Shown here piece after piece: positions 22,731 to 35,381 of a DNA stretch of 64,000 nt. The stretch is from assembly GCA_000711775.1 (NCBI GenBank), contig ARYC01000774.1, positions 1 to 64,000 of the forward strand, in the 5' to 3' direction. Both the position numbers and the translations under genes were made by a program. Positions within the stretch are counted from its first letter, which is position 1. Each line of letters opens with the position of its first letter. The stretch comes from Oxytricha trifallax (lineage: Eukaryota > Ciliophora > Spirotrichea > Sporadotrichida > Oxytrichidae). Under the pieces are notes generated by a model. It ran no database searches. It had not been told where the DNA came from and was given only the letters and a program-made list of their open reading frames with translations.

Positions 22731-23195
22731 ATGTTTTTAGATAAAACTAACATCAGGGAGAGGGTATGTACTATCTGCTTAATTTTCATGGAAGCCAATA
22801 ACTTCACAGACTCTATTTATTCTTAGACAATCCAGTATTAAATCCAAGACAATTTAGATAGTGATAGATAGCTTTTGAAAAATTTCAGCAATTTGCTCTA
22901 AACTCAAGACGAACTCTTGCTAGATGTAAACAATCAAATTGGATTTTACAAACAAGAAAAAGCTTTAAAAGATATCGAATAGGAGCACAGGAAGAAATTC
23001 AAAATTGCAGAAAGCAAAACTTAGCTTGAAGAACTAGATTACTCTATTCTAGAGAGATATTAAGACATTTTTGAACAGAAAGCTCTTGTATGGTAAGAAA
23101 ACGAAATCAAAAAGATTGATCCCAAGTTTTAGAGACTTAATTACGAAGCTATCAAAATATCAAAGTATAAAAGTATGTCGAGATAGAAAGTATGA
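22731..23195 (+). CDS. hypothetical coiled-coil protein (154 aa)
   Basis: Uninterrupted 155-codon frame, ATG 22731 to TGA 23193-23195, with no IES or intron. An N-terminal RERVCTICLIFMEANNF is followed by a helical, charged coiled coil (LLKNFSNLLQTQDELLLDV, EKALKDIEQEHRKKFKIAE, LEELDYSILERYQDIFEQK). Size and all-helical make-up resemble small complex subunits, but I cannot name a family. It lies 111 bp before the kelch gene on the same strand. Confidence 0.65.
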
Positions 23196-23306
23196 AAATT
23201 ATTTCATTAAAATTATGTTAATTAAATAAATTGATAAATTATACATTGATTCACATAGTTAGAATTAGAATTATTGATTTAGTTTTGGATAAATTAAATT
23301 GAAATA

Positions 23307-24722
23307 ATGGGGAAAAGCTAGTCGACTTAGAAATAGCACGGGCAAATTCAAAATCAAGTCAATATGAATAATTACAGAAAAGAGAGCTTCAACGATTTAG
23401 ATGATCATGAGGGTTATTACGAAGCTGATGGAAACTCTCCAGACAAAAGAATTCAAATGAGTGTTAAAGTGAATTAGAATACAAACAATCATCCACCACA
23501 ATCTCTAGATTAGAATTATGATACAAACGACCAGTTTCATGACTCAAATAGCGAAGGTCCATATAAGCTGTGTCATGTTTGCAGGCATCAAATACTCTTA
23601 CCAACTTAGACACCTGATGGTAAAAATACATAACTAAAACATTATTGCAGTGACAAAATATATGCCGAGCTTCGTTAATTAATACCTTAAGAAATTTTAT
23701 ATGAACAGCTTATGAAAATTAAGAATTAGTAGGAATCCAGAAAACAACTAGTATTTAATCTTTTTTGGGATACAAAAAATTTGCTTCAATTTGATTTAAA
23801 AACTCTAGAAATTGAGCAAAAAGAGATTCTCTTTGAAAGCAACATACCACGATTTTCAAAGCAAGTAGTTTGTCCAAACAGTGTTTACACTTCTTAAAAT
23901 TTAATAACTTAAAGCGATAATGCTAAAGTATTTTGTATTGGAGGCTATATCACAGAGCCTAATGTTCCACAAGTAAAAGTAGTTAACTGGACTTTAGAAT
24001 ACATAAAGGATCCTTCTAACTTCATTTAGCCTAAGAATGGCATGATTACTCCAAGATACAGTCATTAAATAGTTTATTGTGAGAAACTTGGAAGAATATA
24101 TACCTTTGGTGGAATGGGCAGCTCATAAGGGATTTAGCTAATGGTACTTGAAGATGAAGAATAGAACGATCAACAGAGTAAGCCTTCTTGCTTTTTAAAA
24201 AGCTGTGAATATTATGATATTAGAACAGATACCTGGAAAGCTATCAAGAGCATGAATTATCATAGAGAGTAAGGAACAGCTTGCAGTTTCAATGATAACT
24301 TGATTTATGTGTTTGCAGGTTTAGATAAAAGCTAAGAAAATCCTGATCAAATCATTCAAGTCATTGAAAAGTACGATATAAGCAGTAATTAATGGGAAGT
24401 TATTAATTTACCTTATATTTACGGTTAATCTATGAGAGGAGCAGCTTCTTTCTAAGGTACTGAGAACTCGCTCTATATTTTCGGAGGAAAGAAAAGTAAT
24501 GAGACTACTACCTTTAAATCAAGTGAGATCTTAGAATTCAATACAAATGACAATTCTTTTAATGTAAAGAACTATCTCCCATGCAAAGCAGAATTTCATC
24601 ATTAACCTCAACTAATAAATGGAGTTTAATATGTCTATGGCTACAAAGATAATGGCATTGTTTTACTTTCATACTCTTTGATTAAATAAGAATGGGCTAT
24701 AGTTTGTTAAATTAATATTTGA
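23307..24722 (+). CDS. kelch-repeat protein (471 aa)
   Basis: Single 472-codon frame, ATG 23307 (MGKSQSTQKQ) to TGA 24720-24722, without IES or intron despite its length. The N-terminal 90 residues are polar; a CHVCRHQ Cys-pair with a later HYC follows, then helices, then a kelch propeller with visible blades: CIGGYITEP, RYSHQIVYCEKLGRIYTFGGMGS, DIRTDTWKAIKSMNY with FNDNLIYVFAGLD, and GTENSLYIFGGKKSNET. Residues GG plus spaced Y and W mark each blade. The MGxxxS start is a possible N-myristoylation site. Likely a protein-interaction scaffold. Confidence 0.85.
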
Positions 24723-24777
24723 ATTTAATTTTAATTTAATAATCAATATAAATCATTAGTGATGTACTCAACTTTAA

Positions 24778-27202
24778 GGAGCTCCTATCTGCGACAAAAG
24801 CTTGCAAATATAGTTGAATTTAGGTCTTTGTTCAGGTTCTGACTACCAGCACAATCTTATCAATTTTGCCATTTCATCATCACAACCATTATTAGCTCCT
24901 TCATTTGGCATTATCTATGGTCTTGATTATTCATTAACAACGTAATTTTAGCATAGTTTAAGATCGTTATCAAAAGGAATTAATTCATGCCAAATCTCCC
25001 ATAAAAGCATCCCATAGCTATAGGTGTCCATCTCTGGAGTAGGATCGTCCATTTTCTTCATATTTTTTAAACATTCTGGAGGTGACCAAACTGAAGCACT
25101 TCTATAGTCATAAAAAGTGTTTGCATATTTACACAACGGCATTTAATGCTTAAAGTATATATAATGAGAATTCTTAATTAGATATATTAATCATTCTTTG
25201 TATTAACTCTAGATCAGCAAGTACTACTTTCAAATTTTCTTTATTAAGTTCAATGAATACATTATGAGATGTCAAATGCCCATGACAGAGTGGTGGATTG
25301 AATTACTAGAGTGTATAAAATATCTTGGCAACATCCAAGCATATTTGATATTTAACTCTGTAATCTAAGCTCTTTCTCATTTCCTCTCGTTCTTTGCTGT
25401 AGAGCAATTCAAACAAGGACATCGATTCTTTGTAAAATATACTTATTTGAGATTCTTTAATATGATATCCAAGAGGAAAGAGCGTGTGTTTGGTCATTTT
25501 TATTTGCTTTAATCTTGACAATTCTCCAAAATAATCTTCAATCACATATGTCGTCACTCTGTCAAAATTTAAAACTCTACAAAGTACTGGTTGCTGCTTT
25601 AGTGTTGCTTTATAGAAGACTCCTAGCCTATTTTTCTTGTCTTTATCTGTTTAGTACCAAATTTTTGAAAATTTCTCAAACAGTTGATAATTTTTTGGAA
25701 TAATCAAAATTCATAATTTAAATTTTTAGGGTATTTAAGTTTCAATTTTATAATCAAAAGCTAATCCTCAATACTTAATTTCTAGTTATTTCTCAAAGAA
25801 ACTTATCTTATATTAAGATTTTGCTGAATTGTTCTTTCTGGAATCAAAGAGAACTCTTAATACCTTCCAACTCTAAAATTTTCTATTGTTGCATTGCTTT
25901 CTTTTTTCTCATCTGAGTTCTTACTAGAATTCATCTCAGATATTTTGCTATCAAAATCGTTATAAAAATTACATAAGCTTTTCATTTATTATGCATTTTG
26001 CATAATCTATTTTTATTATAATTCTCATGTTGCCAAGCATCTGACTTGGGGTCTTCTCAAGATTGTGGTTTTTATTTTGCATTGAATCAACTCTAGCTTA
26101 ATCAAAATCCATGCCGCTTAAATTATTAGTTAAATTATGAATTAACGCGTCTTCTTCATCATCAGATTCTTAAACATCAATTTCTTTCTACTACTTCTTG
26201 AATATATCAATAAATTTAAGCTCCAATATTGAGAAATAGGGAATCACATCGCTAATCAAATTCAATACCACGATCAAAATGGAGTATAAAATTGGATTGT
26301 TAGAAATCTGCTAATCAAGATTTGCTGCTATAAAGGCTATTTTAAGAGAAAATGCAAAAGTCCAAAGGATGAATATTATGCTCACATATTTCATGTTTTA
26401 TCTGTGAATTTAGGATTTATAGGGACTACTACTTTGCTTTATATAGACTATGAGTATCGCGATCAAAAACCAAACAATTAAGCAAGACCATGATATCAGA
26501 AAGATGATTTAGAACTCGTCAAATATAATTCCTTTTAAAAGGGAGAGTAGAATGAACACAAAGTTTAGAATTACAAAAATAGATATAAAGAGTAGACTTA
26601 AACCGAAAAGTACTCTGTTTATAATTGTAGTCTCTATAGAATGTTATAAATGAAGGAAGTAGGAATAATTTACAATTTTTGTTTTGGTAGCTAGATGCTA
26701 TTGCAACTTTCGCATTTTATATCATCCTATAAAGTAGCACGAACATCATGTAATAAGTTATCATCATTAATATGCTTGGCAAAAGTGAAAGCAAAAATCT
26801 GTAAAAGGTGCATTTAATTCTTAATTTTCAAGAAAATAATAAAAATCTCTTACTCTATTCCTGGATCTACAGTCGTTCCCATTATTACCCAAAAGAGCAC
26901 AGCACTGACAGAGATTTAAAAAGTAACTATACTATAAAATATCCTGACAATATTCAGATCATTTCTGAATCTCCAAGACCTAAAAAACTTTAAGACTCAG
27001 GGATATTATTATAATTTTTGTTTATTAAGTTTAGATTTAGATTAATTTGAATTAATGCATACCTTGCTGTTGAGAAGAAAAATAATAAAGTGTAGACTAT
27101 TCCTAAAATTGCAGAAATTATCCTTTAATACAATTATTTAAATATTTTGAAAAAATATGTTAAATGAATATTTTTATAGTCTTGTTGTTCTTCCTCTGCC
27201 AT
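24778..27202 (-). CDS. multi-pass membrane TKL pseudokinase, copy A
   Basis: ATG 27202 (MAEEEQQDYKNIHLTYF), TGA at 24780-24778. The N-terminal half has about six to seven hydrophobic segments (e.g. PSILMMITYYMMFVLLYRM, VLFGLSLLFISIFVILNFV, CLIVWFLIAILIVYIK), then a polar linker, then a TKL-type kinase fold. Catalytic residues are missing: the VAIK Lys strand reads VLCRVL, HRDLKxxN reads HGHLTSHN, and DFG reads DLE, so phosphotransfer is unlikely. Structural marks remain: SVWSPPECL for APE, DTYSYGMLLWEIWH, and C-terminal PEQRPKF. An IES of about 75-80 bp (near 25140-25217, AAT pointer) interrupts just after DLE; others split the membrane part. A near-identical paralog follows directly upstream on the same strand. 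Confidence 0.8.
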
Positions 27203-27355
27203 TTAACAATTTTGCAATATAATCTATTTTGTTCTATTTTACAATTCTTAAAATTATAATTGAAGCCTCAGATTGGAAATTAATAAATTTTAAATAATTA
27301 TTTATATATTGTAAACTTTGAAATTCTTGAATAACTTATTTCGCTCATATTTAAA

Positions 27356-30300
27356 TCAAGTAAATTGAGCTTTCATATGAGATAATTGCTTGCAAATATA
27401 GTTAAACCTAGGTCTTTGCTCTGGCTCTGCTTGCCAGCATTGCCTTATGAGTTTTGCCATTTCGTCGTCGCACCCTATTCCATTTTCTTCATAGGGCATG
27501 ATCTACGGCCTAGATTACTCTGTAAGTACGAACTTTTGGCAAAGTTTGAGATCGTCATCAAATGGGATCATTTCATGCCAAAGTTCCCATAAAAGCATTC
27601 CATAACTGTAGGTATCCATCTCTGGAGTAGGATCATCCATTTTCTTCAAATTTTTCAAACATTCTGGGGAAGACCATACAGAAGCACTTCTGTAATTGTA
27701 GAAAGTATTTGCATATTTATATAAGGGAAGAAGTTCGAGATCTGCAAGTTTCACTTAAACACCTGAATTTGTAAACTCAATGAAAACATTGTGTGAAGTT
27801 AGATGACCATGACAAATAGTAGGATTGAATTACTAGAGTGTGTAGAAAATCTTTGCTAGTTCCAAACATATCTAGTATTTGGCTTGGCTATCTAAAATTT
27901 TCTTTAGATCTTCTCTTTCTTTACTATAAAGTAGTTCATTTAACGAGAGTGATTCCTTGTAAAATATATTTATTTGTGTTTCTTTAGTGGTAAAACCTAA
28001 GGGAAAAAGTGTGTGTTTAGCCATCTTTATTTAATTCAGTCTGGCAAGCTGCCCTAGATAATCATTAATGACATAAGTGGTCACTCTATCAAAGTTGAGA
28101 ACCCTTGCTATGACTATTTCTTTGTTAAAAGTAGCTTTATGAAAAACTCCCAGTTTCGTCTTTTTCTATTGCTGTTGTTTAAACCATGGCTTTTAGCAAA
28201 TCTCTAATATCTGAGAATTATGTGAGTTACAACAAATTAAAACTTCTTTTGAGCAAAAATATTACTCTAAAACTTATAATCTCAAACTCTTGTTCAATTT
28301 TTTGAATTGCATTGGAATTCTTCATTAATTCACTAGTATTAAGATTTTGTTAAACTACATTCTCTGGTATAAGAGAGAAAACTTATGGGTTTAATTTGTC
28401 CAGACTTTTTCTGTTAAAAACTTCACCATTAAGTCTCTCATCAGAATTCAAGCTTTCATCTAAATCTATGTATTATCCATCTTGCTCATTATAACAAAAG
28501 CTAGTTTAAATCTTTTTATTTTTTGTATAGCTTAAATTCAAGATATTTCAAAATAATCATAAATTTTTTTAAATTGTAATCTGGAAGTTGTGCTTGAGAT
28601 GAGTAGACCTCTCAAATTAATTTGAGTATCTTTTATTCTCAAATTTATTCTTTGGCTGTTCTAAGTCATGAACCAAATTGTTTTCACTATAATTTATTGA
28701 AAATTTGTTTATAAATTTGTTATTTAATTATATTTTTAGCTGTGTTTAAGTTATCTTTAAGGGAAGATAAATATTTATATTATTTATCTTAGAGTATAAC
28801 TCTAAAAAAATAATTAAACATTACTGCTTTTTCATGTAAAATACTTTAAATTTTAGAAACCCTTTTAATTATCAACTTCTTCCAAATTACTTTTATATTT
28901 CGCTTCATGTTGCTGTTTCTTGAACAATTCAATAAATTTAAATTCCAGAATTGATAGATAGGGTATTATATCAGTGATCAAATTCATAGATGCTAGAGAT
29001 ACTAAGTACAATAGAAAAAATTAAATAAATATAGATTTTATTTATTTTTTCATGTTTAATTTCAAAAAGTTAATTTATTAAATGGAGAGTTATACTTCAA
29101 AGCTCCAGTCATTGTAGCTGCAATAAAACCAGTCTATTGGGATAAAAGTAATTATCATTAAAATATATTAAAATAAACCTTTATGAAGCTTTAAAAATGG
29201 TAAATTTAAATTAATTTTTGATAAGTTAAAGAATATTTTTGCTTAATAGCAGGAAAATGCCATTTAATTTCAAAGAATATGTAGGAAATTATTTATATTT
29301 GATACAAATAAATTATTTATTGTTGCCTTAAACAGTCTTTAATAAAAATGCAATCGACCAAATAGCATATACTGAGCTTAAGTATTTCAAGTTTTCTTGA
29401 TGTACGCTTGATTTATAAGGACTTCCATTGGTTTTAATATAAACTCATAATAGGGAATGCATAATGCTTTTAATTAATTATAATTTGTAAGAATAGGGAT
29501 GTATGTTTTTTCATTGAAAACTCTTTCCCTATTAAAACTATCAGGAGTGAAGTAGAGAACCAAAGAACTAGCTAAGATAAAGCTGAGACCAATATAAAAC
29601 CTTAAATTCATTCGTTGCACTAAATTAGTTAATATTTTTCAAAGAGGAAATATTATAACAAAAAGGTTAAGTCAATTTAGCTAAATGATAGAAGTACCTA
29701 ATTTTTTAGATTGATTTTTAAGTAATTATGATACAAATTTTAGGGAGGGGAAGTGTACCTGAATAGTTTATGTTAAAAAAACATATAGGTTATAAATCTT
29801 ATTTTTCAAAAAATATTTTTCCAGAATTTTTATTTTCCTACATATAGAAATGACATATGCCACATATAACTTTAGAAATACTTTTGATAAAATGACTTCC
29901 AATCATCATTGTTTTTTCCTTATATAGATAGATAGATAGATATTAACTGAAAGGTAAAATAAATACTAGAGATTAATTTTAATAATCTAGTACTTAATAT
30001 ATAATCATTATTACTTTTATTACTACTACTATTAAATATGTTTGTTTAAACCTTTGATTAGTTGATTAGGTTTAGTATATTTAATGTCTACGGGCCTTAC
30101 TGGACTACCGGTGGCCAGCCTTTTAGGTCCCTAACTGCCATTCGGGATTTATCCTGGGGGGCATCTCCCCTGCCTCCAGTAGTGCGGTGGTAGCTATAAA
30201 TTCCCGTTTTTATTTTTTTCTGAGATCAGAGTTCAATTGACCTGGGAATCTGAAGCAGAAGGTAAAGTTTAAGTACCAGCTGAGATCAAGTGGTTAAGAT

Positions 30301-32443
30301 CAACATAGGTTGGGATGAGAATTTTAGAATTCTGAAGTAGATATCATAAAGAGCTTCGTTATCAATGCACATAACCTCATCAGCTTCTCTTTTTTTTACA
30401 GTCACCACCTAAGAATTGAAAACTAGGCTCTTCGGAGCTAGCAGCTAGCTTGATCCTGGGGGCCATGTCCCTCGCCTTCAACTCTATCAGTGCCCACTAA
30501 TGTAGTTGCTCCAAGCTCCTTCTTTAGTAGTAGTAATAAAAGTAATAATTTTTTTCCTTATATATTCTATATTCTACTATATTTTTGTACTCTTTTATTA
30601 ATTTTATTATAAATTTATCCTAATTTAATCCTACTTATTAACATAAACAGCAATGAACAATTTATTAAAGCCCTTCTTGAAAGTTAAATCTACCCCTTTA
30701 AAATAATTTTCTAAAAAATATTCTTAAGATATTTTAATGCAAAATTTGACAAAATTACACATGTAAACATTTTTAGGCCGGGAATCTTACTCAAGAACAG
30801 GAAACTTCCCCCCCCACAATTTTATAGTATAAAATAATCTATTTTCTATCTCTGACCCTAAAAATGAATTATTCAACAAAATTTTACAAAAAGAAAATTG
30901 ATAAAACCTAGAAAGTGCACTTTTATTTATGCCTATATCATTCAATAAATTAGAAAAATTAAATAGTTGAGGTTTTATGAATATAGCTTGAAATATCCCG
31001 GTTGTATCTTTATCGTTTAATAGTTGAATAACAACTTATATAAGATTAATAAAAATATAGTAAGAATTAATACTAGATAATTAAAAAAATTAGGTTTCTA
31101 AAATTATATGATATTATATAAAATATAGATAAATTGAAATAAATAAAGATTTCCGAAGACATAAGTGCCAATGAAAAATATGCTTAAACCAAAGAGTATT
31201 CGCTGAAGTCTAATGTTATCTAAAGTAAAGAAACATTAAAATGGGTAATTAAAAGAAAAAATCATTTTTTTAATTATTTTAAGACCCTTTTTGTTTTTCT
31301 TAATTATTTAGTTAACTTCATAATTTTATAGTTAAAAAATTATTAGAATATTTTAAAAATTTGATTTTAAACAAAATCTTCTCATCCAAGACTTTTATAT
31401 TTTAAATTGCAGTGAGATAAATTCATTGCTAAAATTATATTTTTTTTACTATTCACAGATTTTATATTTAATGCTTTAGATATCTTATTCAATATAAAAA
31501 TCTTTGTATAAAAAAATTTTATATTGATATTAAATATATTTTCAAATCTTATTTTTAGAAAAACAAACACCAGATTAATTGTTTCACCCTTTTATACATT
31601 AAGAATTCTGATGATCAATATATTTAGAATATATTACTTACATTCTTTATTTTATATGTTAGAGGCAATAGGAACTTTAGAATTATATAACATTTTGAAG
31701 AACAGCAGAAATAGCATATAGTAAGTAACCATCATCAAAACGCTTGGCAAAATCGATATTATAAATCTAAATGAGATGTTTGTTACACAAGAATTTATAT
31801 TTAAATTTATAAGCTATGGGGGTGGTCACTTATTTATGAAATAGCTAGGTTTTTGGAGGAAAAAAAATAATACTTTTAAACTTACTAGTTGTCATAACTT
31901 ATATTTGAGAAGATTGACACTAATGGAAGAATTATAATTGCAAATTATTTCTAATGATTTAATTCAGTTAAAATTATTTATTATAAATATTAATATGTTT
32001 TACATAGTTTTTGTTATTATTTGATACTCCAAAATTATAAAATACTTTATCCCCCTATTTTTATTAAATGGTATAGGTTAAAATTTGAAGGTTAACTATG
32101 ACATAAAATATTCTTATTTTTGTAAACTCGAATTTCTGCCTCCATATCCTATAATTATTATTTTAATAACAATGCTTAAAAATGTGCAAAAAAATAAAAT
32201 TTTAAAGAGTAACTTCTCATTTTTAGTTTAATTTACCTGAAACAAGAGAATACAAATAAAACAAAGTACATATTCGCTATGATTCCTGTTACAATTTTCT
32301 GCTACTATAATAAAAGTAATTTAAAAGAAATTATAAAAAAAACATTGATAAAAATTTAAATTTCAAGCTATAATCCAATAAATAAAATAGTTTATATATT
32401 TATACTTCTTTTCTTCAGGTATTTCTGTGTTAAGATCGTCCAT
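27356..32443 (-). CDS. multi-pass membrane TKL pseudokinase, copy B
   Basis: ATG 32443 (MDDLNTEIPEEKKYKYIN), TGA at 27358-27356. Same plan as copy A: N-terminal membrane segments in scattered MDSs (KIVTGIIANMYFVLFVFS near 32280, ILPSVLMMVTYYMLFLLFF near 31700, RILFGLSIFFIGTYVFG near 31180, KYLSSVYAIWSIAFLL near 29380) and a continuous C-terminal pseudokinase (27356-28190) with VIARVL, HGHLTSHN, DLELLPLYKY, SVWSSPECL, DTYSYGMLLWELWH and PEQRPRF. The 5-kb span is mostly eliminated DNA, including the TIR element at 30007-30549. Near 29590-29530 a second stretch resembling the FGLS membrane segment (LRFYIGLSFILASSLVLYF) suggests a duplicated MDS. Probably a membrane signalling receptor-like protein without kinase activity. 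Confidence 0.72.
29923..29943. repeat. short (GATA)n microsatellite
   Basis: About five tandem gata units in an IES of pseudokinase copy B. Confidence 0.7.
30007..30549. mobile_element. 543-bp non-autonomous DNA element with perfect 25-bp TIRs
   Basis: The 25-mer at 30007-30031 (attattactttta + ttactactacta) recurs as an exact reverse complement at 30525-30549. The interior is far richer in GC than its surroundings and contains a diverged internal direct duplication: tcctggggggcatctcccctg (near 30150) against tcctgggggccatgtccctcg (near 30455). No open frame of protein character is present, so it would depend on a transposase elsewhere. It sits in eliminated DNA of pseudokinase copy B. No target-site duplication could be seen. 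Confidence 0.8.
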
Positions 32444-32717
32444 ATTATTTGATTAATTACGTGGAATTTATTTAATTAATAAGCTTATAATTAGATAGCC
32501 TAATAAACTATTAATAGAAGAAAGAAAGTACATTATTGTGATTCTCTTATATAACTATCATAATGTACAAATAATTATAATAAATTTAAATTTTTAAGGA
32601 TACAACCCAATATTTATGTTTAATATTAAATAAATTTTCCATTTTATTAGTAGGTTCGAAAAAAATAATTTCATTTAAGAGATAGTTATCTTTAGTTTTA
32701 TTTTTTAAACTTTTTAC

Positions 32718-34597
32718 TCAAAAATTAGCTTTTGTATTATCATCTTGACCTACATTTGGAAATTAAGAAACATTTATTTTGCCTCTTTAAAATCCATCAA
32801 TTATTTGTTTAGAAATATTAACCAATCCACTGCCTTAGCCTGTACTCCCAATTTTACCCGTTGATAACATTTACTAGCTACTCTTTAATTATTGCTTGAG
32901 TTTATTCGCATTTTTTATTTTATACCAGTTTCGTTTACCAATCACGGCATTAATTGGCCCTCCACTACGATTTCCTGTAGGGGAAACTGGTGTGCTCCCA
33001 GCTGTTTAAGAAATTCTGGTTAAATTGTTTCGTTTTGCTGCATCTAGCAATCTTCGTACTTCTTCACTCATATTATTTGAAAATGCTGAAAACGAGGATT
33101 GTAGTTGTTTAGTTTCTTATTACTGATTGTTTTATATTCTGCTATCAGGCTACATAAAAGTAGTTGCTGTGGATGTATTATTAAGCATTTAATTTTAGGT
33201 TTACTTATTTAATCCATAAAAGTTTCCTTCTGCATAAGACTACATGTCGCTTGAGCTTAAATGTTTTAAAGGGGATCTTTATTTGACTGGGGTTTGAGAC
33301 TTTGGACTAAGGAAAAAATCTGAATTGGAAATGTAGGGGTTTCGGGTTGGATTGATTCCTAAAGTCAATTTACGTTTTCTTTTGCTTGAAGTTTTGTTTT
33401 AAGTATTGTAATTGAGATCATCTTTTGAAGTCACACGACTTATAAAATCAAAGTAGCTACCTTCTTTTAATAATTGAATAATAAATTTCTCATTAAATTT
33501 ATCATATAAAAGCTATTTATTGCTCACTATTAATATATAGGATAATAATTTAATTACCTAAGTTAGGTTGAATGTAATTCCCAAGCTTAATTTTACTCTA
33601 GGCATGTTAGACCGTAGTATCTTTAGTATTAGTATCGTTATAATTTTAAGAGCGATTTCTCATATATTTTCTGCTTAGAGTTTTTTGTTTTCTTTCGAAC
33701 GGTATATTACCAAAGGCATTCACTTGGCCAATGCTATTTATCAAGTCGCTTGTTCGTTACTCTAGTTAAATTTGAGTTCCTAGATCTTAACTCTAGATAT
33801 TTTAGCTCTAATCATAAAATAGATTTATCACAGTTCATCGAATTATGATAAAACTAAATAGAATTAGACTTAAATACTTCAAAATTAATTTAGTAATCAT
33901 TTAGATTAGCTTATTCATTAATAAAACCCTAATTTTACTATTACTGTTTTTGCCTACTTCTCTACTTCCTTTTATTGAGCTATTCTTATATTCCTAAATT
34001 CTAATCATTTAGCAATATTTACTATGCAATTTAATTATCGTTGTTAAAACTTCCATAGTTTTAAGTCATGTTCATGATAATTTATTATGATTTCTTAGAA
34101 TTTTATCTTTTCTTATCCATTTTTGAAATATTGTACCTATCTTTTAGATGTTGCAGATCTTTACTCTCTATGTTAATTTTTTGTTTCTGATTATTATCTT
34201 AATAAAAATATAACATTCTATAATGATTTTATGTTTAAATACGAAAACCTTTTGAATTATCTTATTGGATTGAATTCATTTCTCCAGGATTAATTTCAAT
34301 GCTAAAAACTAACTAACTAATACGAAAACTTAAAAGTGATGTATTTTACCATTTTATATTTAAATCTTTATTAGTAGGTGAGTAGAAACTTGTCTAAGTG
34401 TGGCTATGGATATTAGTTTTAGATTATATTCGTCTTTTGAAAAAGTTTGCTTGAAAACTAATATCGCCTAATGGTGTTTAACCTCCCCCTAAATTTTAGT
34501 ATCTAAGTGGTGAATTAGTCATTCTGTTATTAATATCTTAGTCTGATAAGTTTGATTTGGATAACGGAGAGTTATACTCAGTTCCACCCTAAATCAT
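32718..34597 (-). CDS. N/Q/S-rich hypothetical protein
   Basis: TGA at 32720-32718. The 3' block (about 33500-32718) is one long frame with RVTSKDDLNYNTQNKTSSK, KRKRKLTLGINPTRNPYIS, SEEVRRLLDAAKRNNL and GPINAVIGKRNWYKIKN. Upstream blocks near 33600-33830 (SIGQVNAFGNIPFERKQKTL), 33870-34075 (MNMTQNYGSFNND) and 34330-34597 (MIQGGTEYNSPLSKSNLSD) share the same low-complexity style and are separated by IESs. No domain recognised. It may be the 3' part of the gene that begins at 35381; the junction was not resolved. Confidence 0.5.
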
Positions 34598-34729
34598 ATT
34601 ATTTATTATAAGTATTTTTAATTTTTAGAACTAATTAAAAATTCAAAACTTTAAAATGTAAAACATTTTATTTTAGTGATATTTGAATTGTCTCTATTAA
34701 AGGAGTTAAAATAATAATCTTGAAACTAT

Positions 34730-35381
34730 GTCGACTCCATAAGCAATCGTTGCTGCTTCCTGACTTAAAATAAAAATGTGGTTTATTTATATTGAATTTA
34801 AATTAAAAATTGTAATTACTGAGTACCAATCTCATATATATAAAAATTTATATGATTTATTTTACTTGACTTTTTTACCAACTAGCTTTTTGGCTTGAGG
34901 ATCAACGACTAAATTATCCCCTATATAGTAGCACTCACCCCTGTCAGCCGCCTCTTTCATATTATTTATTTGCTTAATTAGAACACTACAGGGTTGTCAA
35001 GTCAATTAATTGAAGGAATCCTGATCTTCATATGAACCTGGCCCTAGAAATATGCTAGTTTTATTCTCAAGCTGTTTGTATTAAGTGAATCTTTCACCTG
35101 GTGCAAATGAACATGTATGCGAAGGAGACAATTTGATAATATAAATAAAAAGTTATTTGCCTTCAAAAACTTGAAAACCTTGTAGAAAATTATCACATTA
35201 ATATAATCATGGAATTTATTAATTTGTGGGGTGAAATGGGAGAGCTTATTCGATTCGCTTAATGTCCTGTCTCCAGATATTATTTATTCAATAATTTATC
35301 ACCTTTTTTTGTTACTATAAATTCAGTAGTATATTCAGTGCGTTCCTTTGGGGATCTAAACTGCAAGTTTGTTGGTCTCAT
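34730..35381 (-). CDS. PG-rich-repeat (SHIPPO-like) protein, 5' part
   Basis: ATG 35381 (MRPTNLQFRSPKERTEYTTE). After an IES (about 35120-35220) the frame continues CSFAPGERFTQYKQLENK then SIFLGPGSYEDQDSF, which carries the F.GPGsY motif of sperm-tail PG-rich repeats (STPGR) found in axonemal and microtubule-associated proteins, and GECYYIGDNLVVDPQAKK. A pointer AAGTCA or a GT-AG intron (starting near 34874) leads to a short C-terminal piece with QRLLMEST. Whether the protein ends near 34630 or joins the N/Q/S-rich blocks downstream is open. Confidence 0.5.

Noticed and set aside
31382-31721. Short frames on both strands
   Set aside because: AT-driven; only the minus-strand block near 31640-31780 is supported, by similarity to pseudokinase copy A.
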